NCBI GenBank assembly: GCA_045106765.1
Contig: JBGCFD010000044.1
Coordinates: 1-64,000 of the forward strand
DNA length: 64,000 bases
Reading direction: 5' to 3'
From: CAJQQY01 sp045106765
GTDB lineage: Bacteria > Bacteroidota > Bacteroidia > Chitinophagales > Saprospiraceae
The notes beneath the pieces are model-generated. The model worked only from the letters and a program-made list of their open reading frames with translations, was not told where the DNA came from and did no database searches. Both the position numbers and the translations under genes were made by a program. Positions within the stretch are counted from its first letter, which is position 1, and each line of letters starts with the position of its first letter. Of the stretch, positions 8,768 through 16,697 are shown one piece after another.

Positions 8768-10519
8768 TTAATTAAATTGCTTGGCGAGCCAATTCAATCT
8801 ATATTTTGCTGAAGAAATTAAGTCGTGGTAATTATCTAAAATGACCATACTACTTTCAGAACTAGCCCTCATCTTTGGAGCCATATCTTTTCCAATAATC
8901 AAAACGGTGATGGCTGAATTAGGAAACATTGTTCTTAATACTTTCCGATATTCTTCGGCTTGAGTTTGTTCTGTTTTATCAATTGTATGGCTAGGAGATT
9001 TTAACTCGATCAATAAAATATTATTTTTATAATCTTGACAAAGAATCAAATAAGGTCCTTTATCCTTTTTGCTACTTTTAAATTTTGCGACTAAAAAATC
9101 TTTAGAAATTTTATTCAAAGTAGCATTGGTAGCCATCATGGAAAATTGCTCATTTAACAACCACAAGTTATTTTCAAATGATTGATGGATTTCTTTTTCA
9201 GTCGTTTTTTCATTAGAAATTAAGCGTTCAAAAAAATCCAAAAAGGTACTTCTATTTTTAGTTTGTCCTCCGACCAATGATGATTCTACTGTTCCAAATT
9301 GAGAAAGGGCTTTCGCAAAATCTTTAGTTTTTTTAGTGGAAGAATCTTCTATGTTGGATAAAACTTCGTGGTACTCATCTTTTTCAATGGTATCCAAGAC
9401 TACTGAAATAATAGTATTTATTTTTTCATCAGATTCGTTATAATAGGACTTGAGTACTTTGTCTAAAGATCTTTTTGCAAAATCCCTTTTATGGCTTGGG
9501 AGTTGTTGGAGGTCTTTTGATATTTTATTTTCAATCTTGGTTTTTGCTAAATGGATTTGTTGACTATAAGTGTCTTGAAGTGCTTTTTTGATTTTAGGTT
9601 GTATCAATTTTTTGACTTCTTCTAACTTTTTAGAGTTCTCAAAAATAGCTCCCCAGTCAGCAGTAATATCATCAGCCAATCCATCGACTTCTACTTCTGC
9701 ATATATTTTCTTCAACAAATTTTTAGGAATATCTTCCTCTTCTTCCAAACCAAAATAAGTTGGTCTTCCAATTATTTTTCCTTTGACTCTGATGGCAATT
9801 CCAGATTGTTTTAATTTCTTTTTTCCTTCAGAAATGGTAAATGAATAATTGATTTTACCTGCTAGTTTTGTGGTCTCCGTTCCATTTTCTGAATATCCAA
9901 CTAGATCTTGAATGTCTAAGGATTTGTCATTAATCATTATATCAAATCCATTTTCCCTTCCATATTCGGTAAGAAGGATTTGACTTAATCTTATTGGGTT
10001 TGGGAAATTTAAATTCTGATTTAATTGCCGCAAAATAATGGTCGTCCCATTTTCTTCTTTTGAGCAATTTTTGGTAGAAATTTTTAAATCTAATTTTTCT
10101 AAATCATCTTTCCATTTTAAAATTTCATCTTTGACAATCGTAACGGTTGTTTCTTTTCCTCTAGCTTTAGAAATAAGTTGCATTTCACCAGCGACCAGCA
10201 AGCCTGCAAATTTTCCAATTCCTTTTCTACCTTTTACTTTTCGTTTTTTGAGTGGAGTGATTTCTCCTTTTCGGGAAGTTCTACTTCTGGCAATAAATAA
10301 ATATTCATTCCTGATTTCTTTCTCCGTCATTCCCGAGCCATTGTCTTCTATAATAATTTCTGCCTTGGCAAAAGGCTCCGGCATGGTTATTTTTAATTGT
10401 GCAGAATCAGCATCCCAAGCATTATCTACCAACTCTTTGATGGCTGCTTCTGTTGATCTATAATTTTCTCCAAGAATAGAAGTAAGGCTTGTATCAACTT
10501 TAAAATTTGCTATTTTCAT
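8768..10519 (-). CDS. GHKL ATPase fused to a Shedu-like (DUF4263-type) PD-(D/E)XK nuclease domain
   Basis: A 583-residue soluble protein. The N-terminal third is a Bergerat-fold ATPase of the Hsp90/MutL/MORC kind: N box 'KELVDNAWDAD' (28-38), G1 'EDNGSGM' (58-64) and G2 'GRKGIGKF' (97-104). A middle S5/helical region spans about 220-400. The C terminus (about 440-575) has a nuclease-like pattern: 'EIHQSFENNLWLL' (443-455), 'KDFLVAKF' with Asp474, 'ILLIELKSP' giving Glu505-x-Lys507, and Gln518/Gln520 beyond. This order matches PD-(D/E)XK proteins of the Shedu type. Relatives combining GHKL ATPases with nuclease domains occur in restriction and phage-defence settings, so defence is the leading guess. 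It is divergent from an SPFH gene. Nuclease activity is inferred. Confidence 0.75.
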   Translation of the reverse strand: MKIANFKVDTSLTSILGENYRSTEAAIKELVDNAWDADSAQLKITMPEPFAKAEIIIEDNGSGMTEKEIRNEYLFIARSRTSRKGEITPLKKRKVKGRKGIGKFAGLLVAGEMQLISKARGKETTVTIVKDEILKWKDDLEKLDLKISTKNCSKEENGTTIILRQLNQNLNFPNPIRLSQILLTEYGRENGFDIMINDKSLDIQDLVGYSENGTETTKLAGKINYSFTISEGKKKLKQSGIAIRVKGKIIGRPTYFGLEEEEDIPKNLLKKIYAEVEVDGLADDITADWGAIFENSKKLEEVKKLIQPKIKKALQDTYSQQIHLAKTKIENKISKDLQQLPSHKRDFAKRSLDKVLKSYYNESDEKINTIISVVLDTIEKDEYHEVLSNIEDSSTKKTKDFAKALSQFGTVESSLVGGQTKNRSTFLDFFERLISNEKTTEKEIHQSFENNLWLLNEQFSMMATNATLNKISKDFLVAKFKSSKKDKGPYLILCQDYKNNILLIELKSPSHTIDKTEQTQAEEYRKVLRTMFPNSAITVLIIGKDMAPKMRASSESSMVILDNYHDLISSAKYRLNWLAKQFN

Positions 10520-10703
10520 ATATGTTTCAGACTTGATTTTTGTTAGAAGCTGTGATGTATTAGTACTTAGTTTTGTGGTTGAAAAGGGTTAGAAAACAAA
10601 TATATGAAAAAAGGTTAGTTCCTTTTATTATTAAAACTAATCAAAAAAAAATTATCGATAATTTCAATTATTTCATCGAAAACCCTTTGGTTTATGAGGA
10701 TTT

Positions 10704-10739
10704 TTTTGATATATTTATGATATCATTTTAATATCAAAA
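10704..10739. promoter_or_regulatory. Symmetric operator upstream of the SPFH-RHH genes
   Basis: The sequence reads TGATAT-N5-TGATATCA-N5-ATATCA, centred at 10721/10722, with outer arms ttttgatat (10704-10712) and atatcaaaa (10731-10739). Half-site starts are 11 bases apart, about one helical turn. It ends 11 bases before the SPFH start codon. A ribbon-helix-helix protein is encoded by the next gene, so autoregulation is likely but not shown. Confidence 0.6.
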
Positions 10740-10750
10740 TAAATCAAATT

Positions 10751-11623
10751 ATGGAAGCGGAAAAAAATCAAGATTTAGAGAAAACAACTAAGCCTATTTC
10801 AGGGTATATTATGTTGCTAGTATTCTTTGCATTAATTGCATTTACAGTTTATGGATTTGTTGTAATTAAACAACCAATCATTGTAATTTTAATTCCACTT
10901 ATTATTTTTCTGATTCCAGGATTCTTTTTGGTCAATCCAAATGGTTCCAGAGTATTGGTTTTGTTTGGAAAATATGTAGGTACTGTAAAGGAAAATGGAT
11001 TCTTTTGGACTATTCCATTTTACACTAAGTCAAAATTCTCCCTTAGAGCACGTAACTTCGAAACGGAGCGAGTCAAGGTAAATGATAAAATGGGTAATCC
11101 AATTTTGATCAGTTCGATTTTGGTCTGGAAAGTAAGTAATACTTACAAAGCAGCATTCGAAGTAGATGATTATGAAAGTTTTGTTCGTATTCAAAGTGAT
11201 GCGGCGGTAAGGATTTTGGCAAGTAGATATCCTTATGATAATTTTGATGATGATCAAAGTGAAACAACATTGCGGTCAGGATTGGAAGAAGTGAATGTTG
11301 CTATGGAGGAAGAATTGACGAATCGATTAGCGATGGCTGGTTTGGAAGTTTTGGAAGCAAGAATTGGCTACTTGGCTTATGCTCCAGAAATCGCAAGTTC
11401 TATGTTGAAACGACAACAAGCTGAAGCGATCGTAGCTGCTCGACTCAAAATAGTCGAAGGTGCAGTTGGAATGGTAGAGCATGCATTAGATGCTCTTTCG
11501 GAAAAGAAAATTATTGAATTAGATGAAGAGAAAAAAGCAGCGATGGTGAGTAATTTGATGGTGGTTCTTTGTTCTGATCAAGAAGCGACGCCAGTTTTAA
11601 ATACTGGGACTCTACATACTTAA
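10751..11623 (+). CDS. SPFH/Band 7 domain membrane protein
   Basis: A 290-residue protein with two adjacent N-terminal membrane segments (about residues 18-37 and 42-61), followed directly by an SPFH domain starting 'NGSRVLVLFGKYVGTV'. A helical region with 'EIASSMLKRQQAEAIVAAR' (about 217-235) is typical of stomatin/flotillin-like proteins. Such proteins form ring assemblies on membranes and organise microdomains or proteases. It is followed 109 bases later by a small ribbon-helix-helix gene, and is divergent from the GHKL ATPase-nuclease gene. A dyad-symmetric operator lies just before its start. The precise role is unknown. Confidence 0.88.
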   Translation: MEAEKNQDLEKTTKPISGYIMLLVFFALIAFTVYGFVVIKQPIIVILIPLIIFLIPGFFLVNPNGSRVLVLFGKYVGTVKENGFFWTIPFYTKSKFSLRARNFETERVKVNDKMGNPILISSILVWKVSNTYKAAFEVDDYESFVRIQSDAAVRILASRYPYDNFDDDQSETTLRSGLEEVNVAMEEELTNRLAMAGLEVLEARIGYLAYAPEIASSMLKRQQAEAIVAARLKIVEGAVGMVEHALDALSEKKIIELDEEKKAAMVSNLMVVLCSDQEATPVLNTGTLHT

Positions 11624-11731
11624 TTGATTGATGATTATCAATTTAGAATCAAGGATTATTACGTTTGCTCGTGATAATCCTTATTCCATAAATATCAATC
11701 AGTAATCTTATTATTTTGTAAATGTATTGTT

Positions 11732-11893
11732 ATGGCAAAAAAGAAATTCGTATTAAGGGTAGATGAAGAAACGATGAAGCTAGTTGAAAAATGGGCTGCG
11801 GATGAATTTCGTAGTGTCAATGGTCAACTAGAATGGATGATTTCGAAGGTGCTGAAAGAAGAGGGGAGGTGGAAGAAGAAAAAAGAGGAATGA
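11732..11893 (+). CDS. Arc-family ribbon-helix-helix DNA-binding protein, 53 residues
   Basis: This short gene encodes a 53-residue protein starting 'MAKKKFVLRVDEETMKLVE'. It shows the ribbon-helix-helix arrangement: a basic beta strand (KKFVLRV), helix 1 (DEETMKLVEKWAADE), a turn, and helix 2 (SVNGQLEWMISKVLKEE), then a Lys-rich tail. RHH proteins bind DNA as dimers through the strand. It follows the SPFH gene on the same strand and precedes a strong terminator, so the two form an operon. The palindromic site before the SPFH gene is a natural candidate target. Regulation of the divergent ATPase-nuclease gene is also possible. Confidence 0.85.
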   Translation: MAKKKFVLRVDEETMKLVEKWAADEFRSVNGQLEWMISKVLKEEGRWKKKKEE

Positions 11894-11918
11894 AATTGAA
11901 TTAAAGTTCCTTATAATA

Positions 11919-11964
11919 AAAAACGGTTGTAAAAGTTCTAATCTTTTACAACCGTTTTTGTTTT
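11919..11964. terminator. Bidirectional terminator after the SPFH-RHH operon
   Basis: A perfect 17-base stem (11919-11935 with 11943-11959), a seven-base loop, and A/T runs on both sides, between the RHH gene and a convergent MFS gene. Confidence 0.9.
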
Positions 11965-11976
11965 TGGAAAAATAAA

Positions 11977-13143
11977 CTAAGCGTTAGTTTCTTTTCTATT
12001 CATATAAAAGTAAAGTCCTCCAAAGAGAACTATAAGGATCGCAGGTAAAATTGACATAAATTTAACCGCTTCCATTCCTGTGGCATCATCCATAATTCTA
12101 CCCATCACAGGTAAAATAATTGAAACAGAAAGCATTCCTAATCCTCCCATTACTGCTAATCCAATTGCACCACTTTGAGGTAATTTTTCGGCAACAAATG
12201 AAAGCATTGTTGGCCAAAAAAAGGTAATTCCAACTGCAAAGATAGCTGCTGCAAAAAATGTCATTCCTCCTCCAACTTGCGTAAATAATGTTAAACCTAA
12301 GAATGAAAAGATTGCTGAAAATAATAACATCCCAGAGATACTTAACCTATGTGCAACTGGTCCAGCAAAAGCTCTTCCCAATGCCATTATTCCATTAATA
12401 AATGCTAAAACCAGAAGGCCATTTGTACCTGTTTCTTTTAATAAAGATTCAATTCGCTGATTGGTTCCAAGCTCTGTACCGGCAGTCAAAAGCATACAAA
12501 ATGCAATAAAAATAAATAATGGATTAGCTAAAGTCTTATACATCTGACTATTACTGACTCCCATTTCTACTCGCTCAGTAACTGGGAATTTTTGTCCTAA
12601 AAATAAAAAACCATATATCGCTAATGGAATAAATAAAGTTCCAACCATTATTTGCCAACTAAGCCCCATTTGATCCATCATTAAATATCCAAGTACTGAT
12701 CCTATTACAATTCCTCCTGGAAACCAAACATGAAAACGATTTAGCATTTTGGTTTTTTGCTTGGGATACATCGATGCAACAAGTGGGTTGAGTGCAGCTT
12801 CTACCATTCCATTCCCAATGCCAATAAATAAGGTAGCAGCAAATAGTGACATCTGAGTTGTAGCAAAAATTGTTGCAACAATGCCAACTGCATGAGTGAT
12901 GAATGCTAGCCAAGTAATTTTTTTCATACCCAAACTATCAACTAGCGGACCGCCAATCATCATGGCTAATGTGAATCCCCAAAATGCAGGTGTAAATGCC
13001 CATCCTATTTGTTCTAAAGTGAGTCCTATTCCTTCTGGACCAAAAACACTTTCGAGTCTTGCTCGAAATGCAAAGGTCATAGAAGTTGTGATGAGAGCAA
13101 AACAACTGGCTAAAAAAAGTCTGTTTCGATTGATTGATTCCAT
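11977..13143 (-). CDS. Major facilitator superfamily transporter
   Basis: A 388-residue membrane protein with about 12 hydrophobic segments. The loop after segment 2 carries 'GGPLVDSLGMKK', a form of the MFS motif A, and 'GIGNGMVEAALNPLVASMYP' follows in the N-terminal half, resembling sugar/organic-solute MFS proteins. It is monocistronic, between the terminator at 11919 and one at 13218. The substrate cannot be read from the sequence. Confidence 0.85.
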   Translation of the reverse strand: MESINRNRLFLASCFALITTSMTFAFRARLESVFGPEGIGLTLEQIGWAFTPAFWGFTLAMMIGGPLVDSLGMKKITWLAFITHAVGIVATIFATTQMSLFAATLFIGIGNGMVEAALNPLVASMYPKQKTKMLNRFHVWFPGGIVIGSVLGYLMMDQMGLSWQIMVGTLFIPLAIYGFLFLGQKFPVTERVEMGVSNSQMYKTLANPLFIFIAFCMLLTAGTELGTNQRIESLLKETGTNGLLVLAFINGIMALGRAFAGPVAHRLSISGMLLFSAIFSFLGLTLFTQVGGGMTFFAAAIFAVGITFFWPTMLSFVAEKLPQSGAIGLAVMGGLGMLSVSIILPVMGRIMDDATGMEAVKFMSILPAILIVLFGGLYFYMNRKETNA

Positions 13144-13217
13144 TTTTCGTTTGTTTTGTTTTAATGTAAGTGTCTAAATTACACTTTAATTTTTATTTGC
13201 AAAAAAAAAGAAATAAA

Positions 13218-13250
13218 AAAGGTGTTACCATAGTCAACGATAACACCTTT
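13218..13250 (-). terminator. Terminator downstream of ftsY
   Basis: Stem aaaggtgtta (13218-13227) with taacaccttt (13241-13250). On the minus strand it is followed by a T-rich stretch, and it lies just after the ftsY stop. Confidence 0.8.
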
Positions 13251-13273
13251 CTTCTATCAATAATAGTGGTGAG

Positions 13274-14242
13274 TTATTTTTCAAAGAACGTTTCCACAAA
13301 TTTCTTTTTATTAAAAATGGCTAAGTCATCAATACCTTCACCAATTCCGATAAATTTGATTGGAATTTGAAATTGATCAGAAATTCCAATAGCAACTCCA
13401 CCTTTAGCCGTTCCATCTAATTTTGTCAAAGCGAGACAACTTACGTCTGTTGCAGCAGTAAATTGTTTGCATTGCTCGATAGCATTTTGACCAGTTGTGG
13501 CATCTAAAACTAACATTACATCGTGAGGTGCACCTTCCATCTTTTTGCCAGCTGAATTATAGATTTTTGTCAATTCTCGCATCAAGTTTAATTTAGTATG
13601 CAATCGACCTGCTGTATCAATAATCGCTACATCGCAATCATTGTTAATGGCATATTGAACTGTTTCGTAAGCAACAGCAGCTGGGTCAGTATTCATTCCT
13701 TTGGCAAAAAAATCACAACCCACTCGATCACTCCAAATCTTTAATTGATCCACAGCAGCAGCTCTAAAAGTATCACCAGCTCCAATCACGACCTTGTGTC
13801 CTCGCTGAGTATAGGCATTGGCCAATTTTCCGATAGTCGTTGTTTTTCCAACACCATTTACTCCCACGACCATTAAAACATAAGGTTTTTTATCTGCAGG
13901 AGGAGTGAAGTCTTCTAGTTGTTCGGTATTCGTTTCTGACAATAATTGAACGATTTCATCTCTCATGATTGCATTCAAATCATCTGTATTGACATATTTA
14001 TCTTTAGCAACTCGGGCTTCGATTCTATCAATAATTTTGATTGTCGTTTCTAATCCTACATCAGAAGTAATTAGAACCTGCTCCACTTCATCAAGTACTT
14101 CGACATCGATAGTTGTCTTTCCTGCAACTGCTTTTTTGATTTTGTCAAAGAAACCTGATTTAGTTTTTTCTAAACCTTTATCTAACTGCTCTTTCTTTTC
14201 TTCTTCCGTTTTTTTACCAAATAATTTTTTAAAGAAACTCAT
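13274..14242 (-). CDS. ftsY: Signal recognition particle receptor FtsY
   Basis: The SRP receptor GTPase docks ribosome-SRP complexes at the membrane for co-translational insertion. The 322-residue protein has a short charged N-terminal A region, an N domain of four helices, and a G domain with 'GVNGVGKTTTIGKLA' (P loop, about residue 127), 'IDTAGRLH' and 'LTKLDGTAKGG', ending 'GIGEGIDDLAIFNKKKFVETFF'. The A domain is short, as is usual in this phylum. It lies downstream of the rpmB-rpmG-DUF4295 genes on the same strand but beyond a terminator, so it probably has its own promoter. Confidence 0.97.
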   Translation of the reverse strand: MSFFKKLFGKKTEEEKKEQLDKGLEKTKSGFFDKIKKAVAGKTTIDVEVLDEVEQVLITSDVGLETTIKIIDRIEARVAKDKYVNTDDLNAIMRDEIVQLLSETNTEQLEDFTPPADKKPYVLMVVGVNGVGKTTTIGKLANAYTQRGHKVVIGAGDTFRAAAVDQLKIWSDRVGCDFFAKGMNTDPAAVAYETVQYAINNDCDVAIIDTAGRLHTKLNLMRELTKIYNSAGKKMEGAPHDVMLVLDATTGQNAIEQCKQFTAATDVSCLALTKLDGTAKGGVAIGISDQFQIPIKFIGIGEGIDDLAIFNKKKFVETFFEK

Positions 14243-14251
14243 CTATTTAAT

Positions 14252-14286
14252 CGTTTGACGTTGAACGTTAGACGTTTCACGTTGTG
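14252..14286. repeat. Degenerate heptamer tandem repeat just upstream of ftsY
   Basis: Five consecutive seven-base units, cgtttga, cgttgaa, cgttaga, cgtttca and cgttgtg, share the pattern CGTTNNA in the first four. The array starts 10 bases upstream of the ftsY start codon. Confidence 0.75.
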
Positions 14287-14307
14287 CTATAAAATATAAT
14301 AATAACG

Positions 14308-14348
14308 CAAAAAAGGCTTTCCCCTAAAGATAGAAGAAAAGCCTTTTT
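14308..14348 (-). terminator. Terminator of the rpmB-rpmG-DUF4295 transcript
   Basis: Inverted repeat aaaaaaggcttt (14309-14320) and aaagccttttt (14338-14348), read on the minus strand as a G/C-containing stem followed by a T run, 30 bases after the DUF4295 stop. Confidence 0.82.
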
Positions 14349-14378
14349 ATGAACTGTTTTAAAACAAAATAGTTCAAA

Positions 14379-14552
14379 TTATTTTTTAGCGAAAAAGTCT
14401 TTCACTTTGTCTTTGTGAATCATCACTTGCTTGTAGGTATATTTTCCAGTTGCTTCGTCTTTGATGCTTTTAACAACTTTGACGAAATCTCTACCAGAAC
14501 CTGCGTTAGCCGCACGTTGACCTACTCTTGCATTTTTGGATACTTTAGCCAT
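14379..14552 (-). CDS. DUF4295 family small basic protein
   Basis: A 57-residue basic protein beginning 'MAKVSKNARVGQRAANAGSG' and ending 'KVKDFFAKK'. This is the DUF4295 family, found beside rpmG and rpmB in Bacteroidota. Its composition and constant association with ribosomal protein genes suggest a ribosome-associated role, though the function is unknown to me. It is the last gene of the rpmB-rpmG-DUF4295 operon, 77 bases after rpmG and before a terminator. Confidence 0.9.
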   Translation of the reverse strand: MAKVSKNARVGQRAANAGSGRDFVKVVKSIKDEATGKYTYKQVMIHKDKVKDFFAKK

Positions 14553-14629
14553 GATTGATATTTTTTAGTGAGGAAATTAATTTAAAAGAGTCCGTAAAAT
14601 AACCCTATTAATTAAGATCTTCAAGTCAA

Positions 14630-14818
14630 TTACTTAATTTCTTTATGAACAGTATACTTCTTCAAAACTGGATTATATTTTTTCAATTCCAATCTGTCTG
14701 GAGTATTCTTTTTATTCTTTTGGGTAACATACCGAGAAGTACCAGGCTGTCCAGAAGCTTTGTGCTCTGTGCATTCCAAAATAATTTGTGTTCGGTTACC
14801 TTTGCTTTTCTTAGCCAT
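14630..14818 (-). CDS. rpmG: 50S ribosomal protein L33
   Basis: A 62-residue basic protein, 'MAKKSKGNRTQIILECTEHK' at the N terminus and 'PDRLELKKYNPVLKKYTVHKEIK' (C-terminal 23 residues, positions 40-62) at the end. It has the L33 core with only one Cys, so it is the zinc-free form. It lies 23 bases after rpmB on the same strand. Confidence 0.96.
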   Translation of the reverse strand: MAKKSKGNRTQIILECTEHKASGQPGTSRYVTQKNKKNTPDRLELKKYNPVLKKYTVHKEIK

Positions 14819-14841
14819 TTTATAAAATATTTAAAATGTGA

Positions 14842-15093
14842 TTATTTTAATTTAACTCCAACGTTCATTCCTTTACGTTGAGCATCTTTTAAGTATTCGT
14901 AAACACCTAATTTATTAATAGTACGAAGTGTACTAGTTGCTACTTTCAACGTCACCCATTCTCCTGTTTCAGGAATGAAAAAACGTTTTTTGATCAAATT
15001 CGGAAGAAATCGACGTTTCGTTCTACGATTAGAGTGAGAAACATTATTTCCTGCGATTGGACGTTTTCCTGTTAATTGACAAACTCTAGACAT
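14842..15093 (-). CDS. rpmB: 50S ribosomal protein L28
   Basis: An 83-residue protein starting 'MSRVCQLTGKRPIAGNNVSH', the L28 signature, followed by 'NRRTKRRFLPNL'. It binds 23S rRNA in the large subunit. It is the first protein gene of the rpmB-rpmG-DUF4295 operon, and a tRNA-Arg gene lies 31 bases upstream on the same strand. Confidence 0.97.
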   Translation of the reverse strand: MSRVCQLTGKRPIAGNNVSHSNRRTKRRFLPNLIKKRFFIPETGEWVTLKVATSTLRTINKLGVYEYLKDAQRKGMNVGVKLK

Positions 15094-15124
15094 TGTGATT
15101 GTATTAAATATAATTAATTAAATG

Positions 15125-15198
15125 TGACCTTGGCAGGATTCGAACCTGCAACCTCTTGATTCGTAGTCAAGTGCTCTATCCAGTTGAGCTACAAAGCC
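15125..15198 (-). tRNA. tRNA-Arg (anticodon ACG)
   Basis: The minus strand folds as a 74-base cloverleaf: acceptor GGCTTTG with CAAGGTC (two G-T pairs) and discriminator A; D arm with AGCTCAACTGGATAGAGC; anticodon arm CTTGA-CTACGAA-TCAAG giving anticodon ACG; T arm GCAGGTTCGAATCCTGC. CCA is not encoded at the 3' end. It lies immediately upstream of rpmB. Confidence 0.96.
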
Positions 15199-15361
15199 AG
15201 AAATTTCAAATTTTTTGCCCATTTTCTGCAAATGGAGTGCAAAGATAACTGAATTTGCTTGTTTTACAAAAGAAATAATGGGAAAATTTAAAGTAATTAT
15301 TAACAATTTTTTAGTGAAAAAAGAAGAGAAATACGGAATAAAGATATTCAAAAAACTACTT

Positions 15362-15880
15362 CTAAATAGAAATCCAATAATATTGTGTGATTCTATTCTT
15401 CATCGGAGTTTCTTTCCAAAATTCACCGCCATTTTTTAAAATCGATTTGGCTGAACCAATATTGCTTTTATTGCAAGTAATTAATGCTTCTTCGATTCCT
15501 ACTTTTTTAGCTTCCAAGAGAGTGAGTTCTAAAATTTTTGTTGCACAACCTTTTCGTCTTGCAGAAGGTGCTACGCCATATCCGATGTGACCACCGGTGA
15601 GCCACAATTTTTCATTTAAGGTGTGCCTCAAATTGGAAGTAGCCAAAATGTTTTGGTTTTCATCAATTAGCCAAAATGAAGAGTGCGGAACTAGTAATCC
15701 TTTTAATCCGATTCCTTTGGATGCTTTTAATAAGGTGTCGACGTATTTTTCAAAATCAGACGTGTCGAGTTCGATGGTCCAGGGAGAGAGTTCTTCTTTG
15801 GCAGAGTGCCAATCTTGGAGCATGGCTCGAAATTGTTTTTCTAATTGAGTTGTAGGCGAGATCAACTTCAAATTTTCCAT
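15362..15880 (-). CDS. GNAT-family N-acetyltransferase
   Basis: A 172-residue GNAT protein. The acetyl-CoA pyrophosphate loop is 'GVAPSARRKGCATKIL' (about residues 101-116), preceded by 'LTGGHIGYGV' and followed by 'ALITCNKSNIGSAKSILKNGG'. It resembles the predicted acetyltransferases that end with 'W' and 'YYWI'. The acceptor substrate is unknown. Confidence 0.88.
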   Translation of the reverse strand: MENLKLISPTTQLEKQFRAMLQDWHSAKEELSPWTIELDTSDFEKYVDTLLKASKGIGLKGLLVPHSSFWLIDENQNILATSNLRHTLNEKLWLTGGHIGYGVAPSARRKGCATKILELTLLEAKKVGIEEALITCNKSNIGSAKSILKNGGEFWKETPMKNRITQYYWISI

Positions 15881-15927
15881 CTGTATTTTTTTCTAATTTA
15901 ATTATTATGAATGGAAGAAAAATTTAT

Positions 15928-16371
15928 TTAATCAATAATGCGATGCATGTCTAGATAAAGAACTTCCATTTTTCCATTTCGTTTTTCTAAACTCCATTTT
16001 AAATCATAAAGTTCCACGGGATAGGCGACTCCGTTTTTGCGTTTCATTCCCGCAAGTTTTCCCAAATCTTCTAGCCTTAGTTTTACATCAAAACATTGTT
16101 CGTCATTTCTAAAATTGGTCACTAAATAATCTGTACCATTTTCGAATAAAAATATTTTTCTAAAATATCGAAATTGTTCGGGGGTGGAAGTGGCTAATAT
16201 TTGGAATACTTTATTTTGGTAATTTTCATCCTCGTAAGTTAGAGTATTAAAAAGTGCTTCATCAGAATAACAAGTTGGTGCAGAAGAAAAGTAATATTTT
16301 GGACAACAAGATTTACCCACTAGTATCATAGTAAATGCAAGGAGAAATATAGGTGTAATTATTTTTTTCAT
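15928..16371 (-). CDS. Small secreted protein of unknown function
   Basis: I place the start at the ATG at 16371, giving 147 residues that begin 'MKKIITPIFLLAFTMILVG', a signal peptide, followed by 'KSCCPKYYF'. The longer frame to 16452 would put a non-signal stretch in front. The Cys pair after the hydrophobic segment could be a weak lipobox. The rest is a compact domain with 'RNDEQCFDVKLRLEDLGKLAGMKRKNG' (residues about 88-114). I do not recognise the family. Confidence 0.6.
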   Translation of the reverse strand: MKKIITPIFLLAFTMILVGKSCCPKYYFSSAPTCYSDEALFNTLTYEDENYQNKVFQILATSTPEQFRYFRKIFLFENGTDYLVTNFRNDEQCFDVKLRLEDLGKLAGMKRKNGVAYPVELYDLKWSLEKRNGKMEVLYLDMHRIID

Positions 16372-16477
16372 GATTTTATTAAGTTGGGGAAAAAATACTA
16401 TGATCGAGTTTAAATTTAATTTTAAAAAAAAAGAATTCTCTGGTGCTGGCATCAGGAGGTAAATACTAATTGATGTA

Positions 16478-16594
16478 ATGATAGGAACACGGATTGGGCG
16501 GATTTAAACGGATAAACACGAATTTCTCTCGTTTTATTGATATCGTCAATCTGTGTTTATCCGCCTAAATCCGCCCAATCCGCGTTCCTATCAT
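16478..16594. repeat. Large inverted repeat (two 42-base arms)
   Basis: Arms 16478-16519 and 16553-16594 are complementary except at three positions. Every mismatch is A opposite C on the plus strand, which becomes a G-U pair in RNA copied from the other strand, so the minus-strand transcript would be fully paired. The core contains 'ggattgggcggattt', a less AT-rich sequence unlike the flanks. It follows the panE-like gene on the minus strand. Confidence 0.85.
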
Positions 16595-16697
16595 AAAAAC
16601 GCAAACGATCTAGATTTCTCTTGCAAATTGAGTTAATAACTTTTGATTCCTCGTCAACTTGCTGAGGAGTAGTTCAATAAAATGAAAATTTTAATAA

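Noticed and set aside
10038..10463. 141-residue frame on the plus strand
   Set aside because: It lies antisense to the GHKL ATPase gene, whose motifs are clear, and shows no motif of its own.
15118..15351. Open frame on the minus strand with 'VAQLDRALDYESRGCRFESCQG' at its end
   Set aside because: It reads through the tRNA-Arg gene in a protein frame; the cloverleaf explains the sequence.
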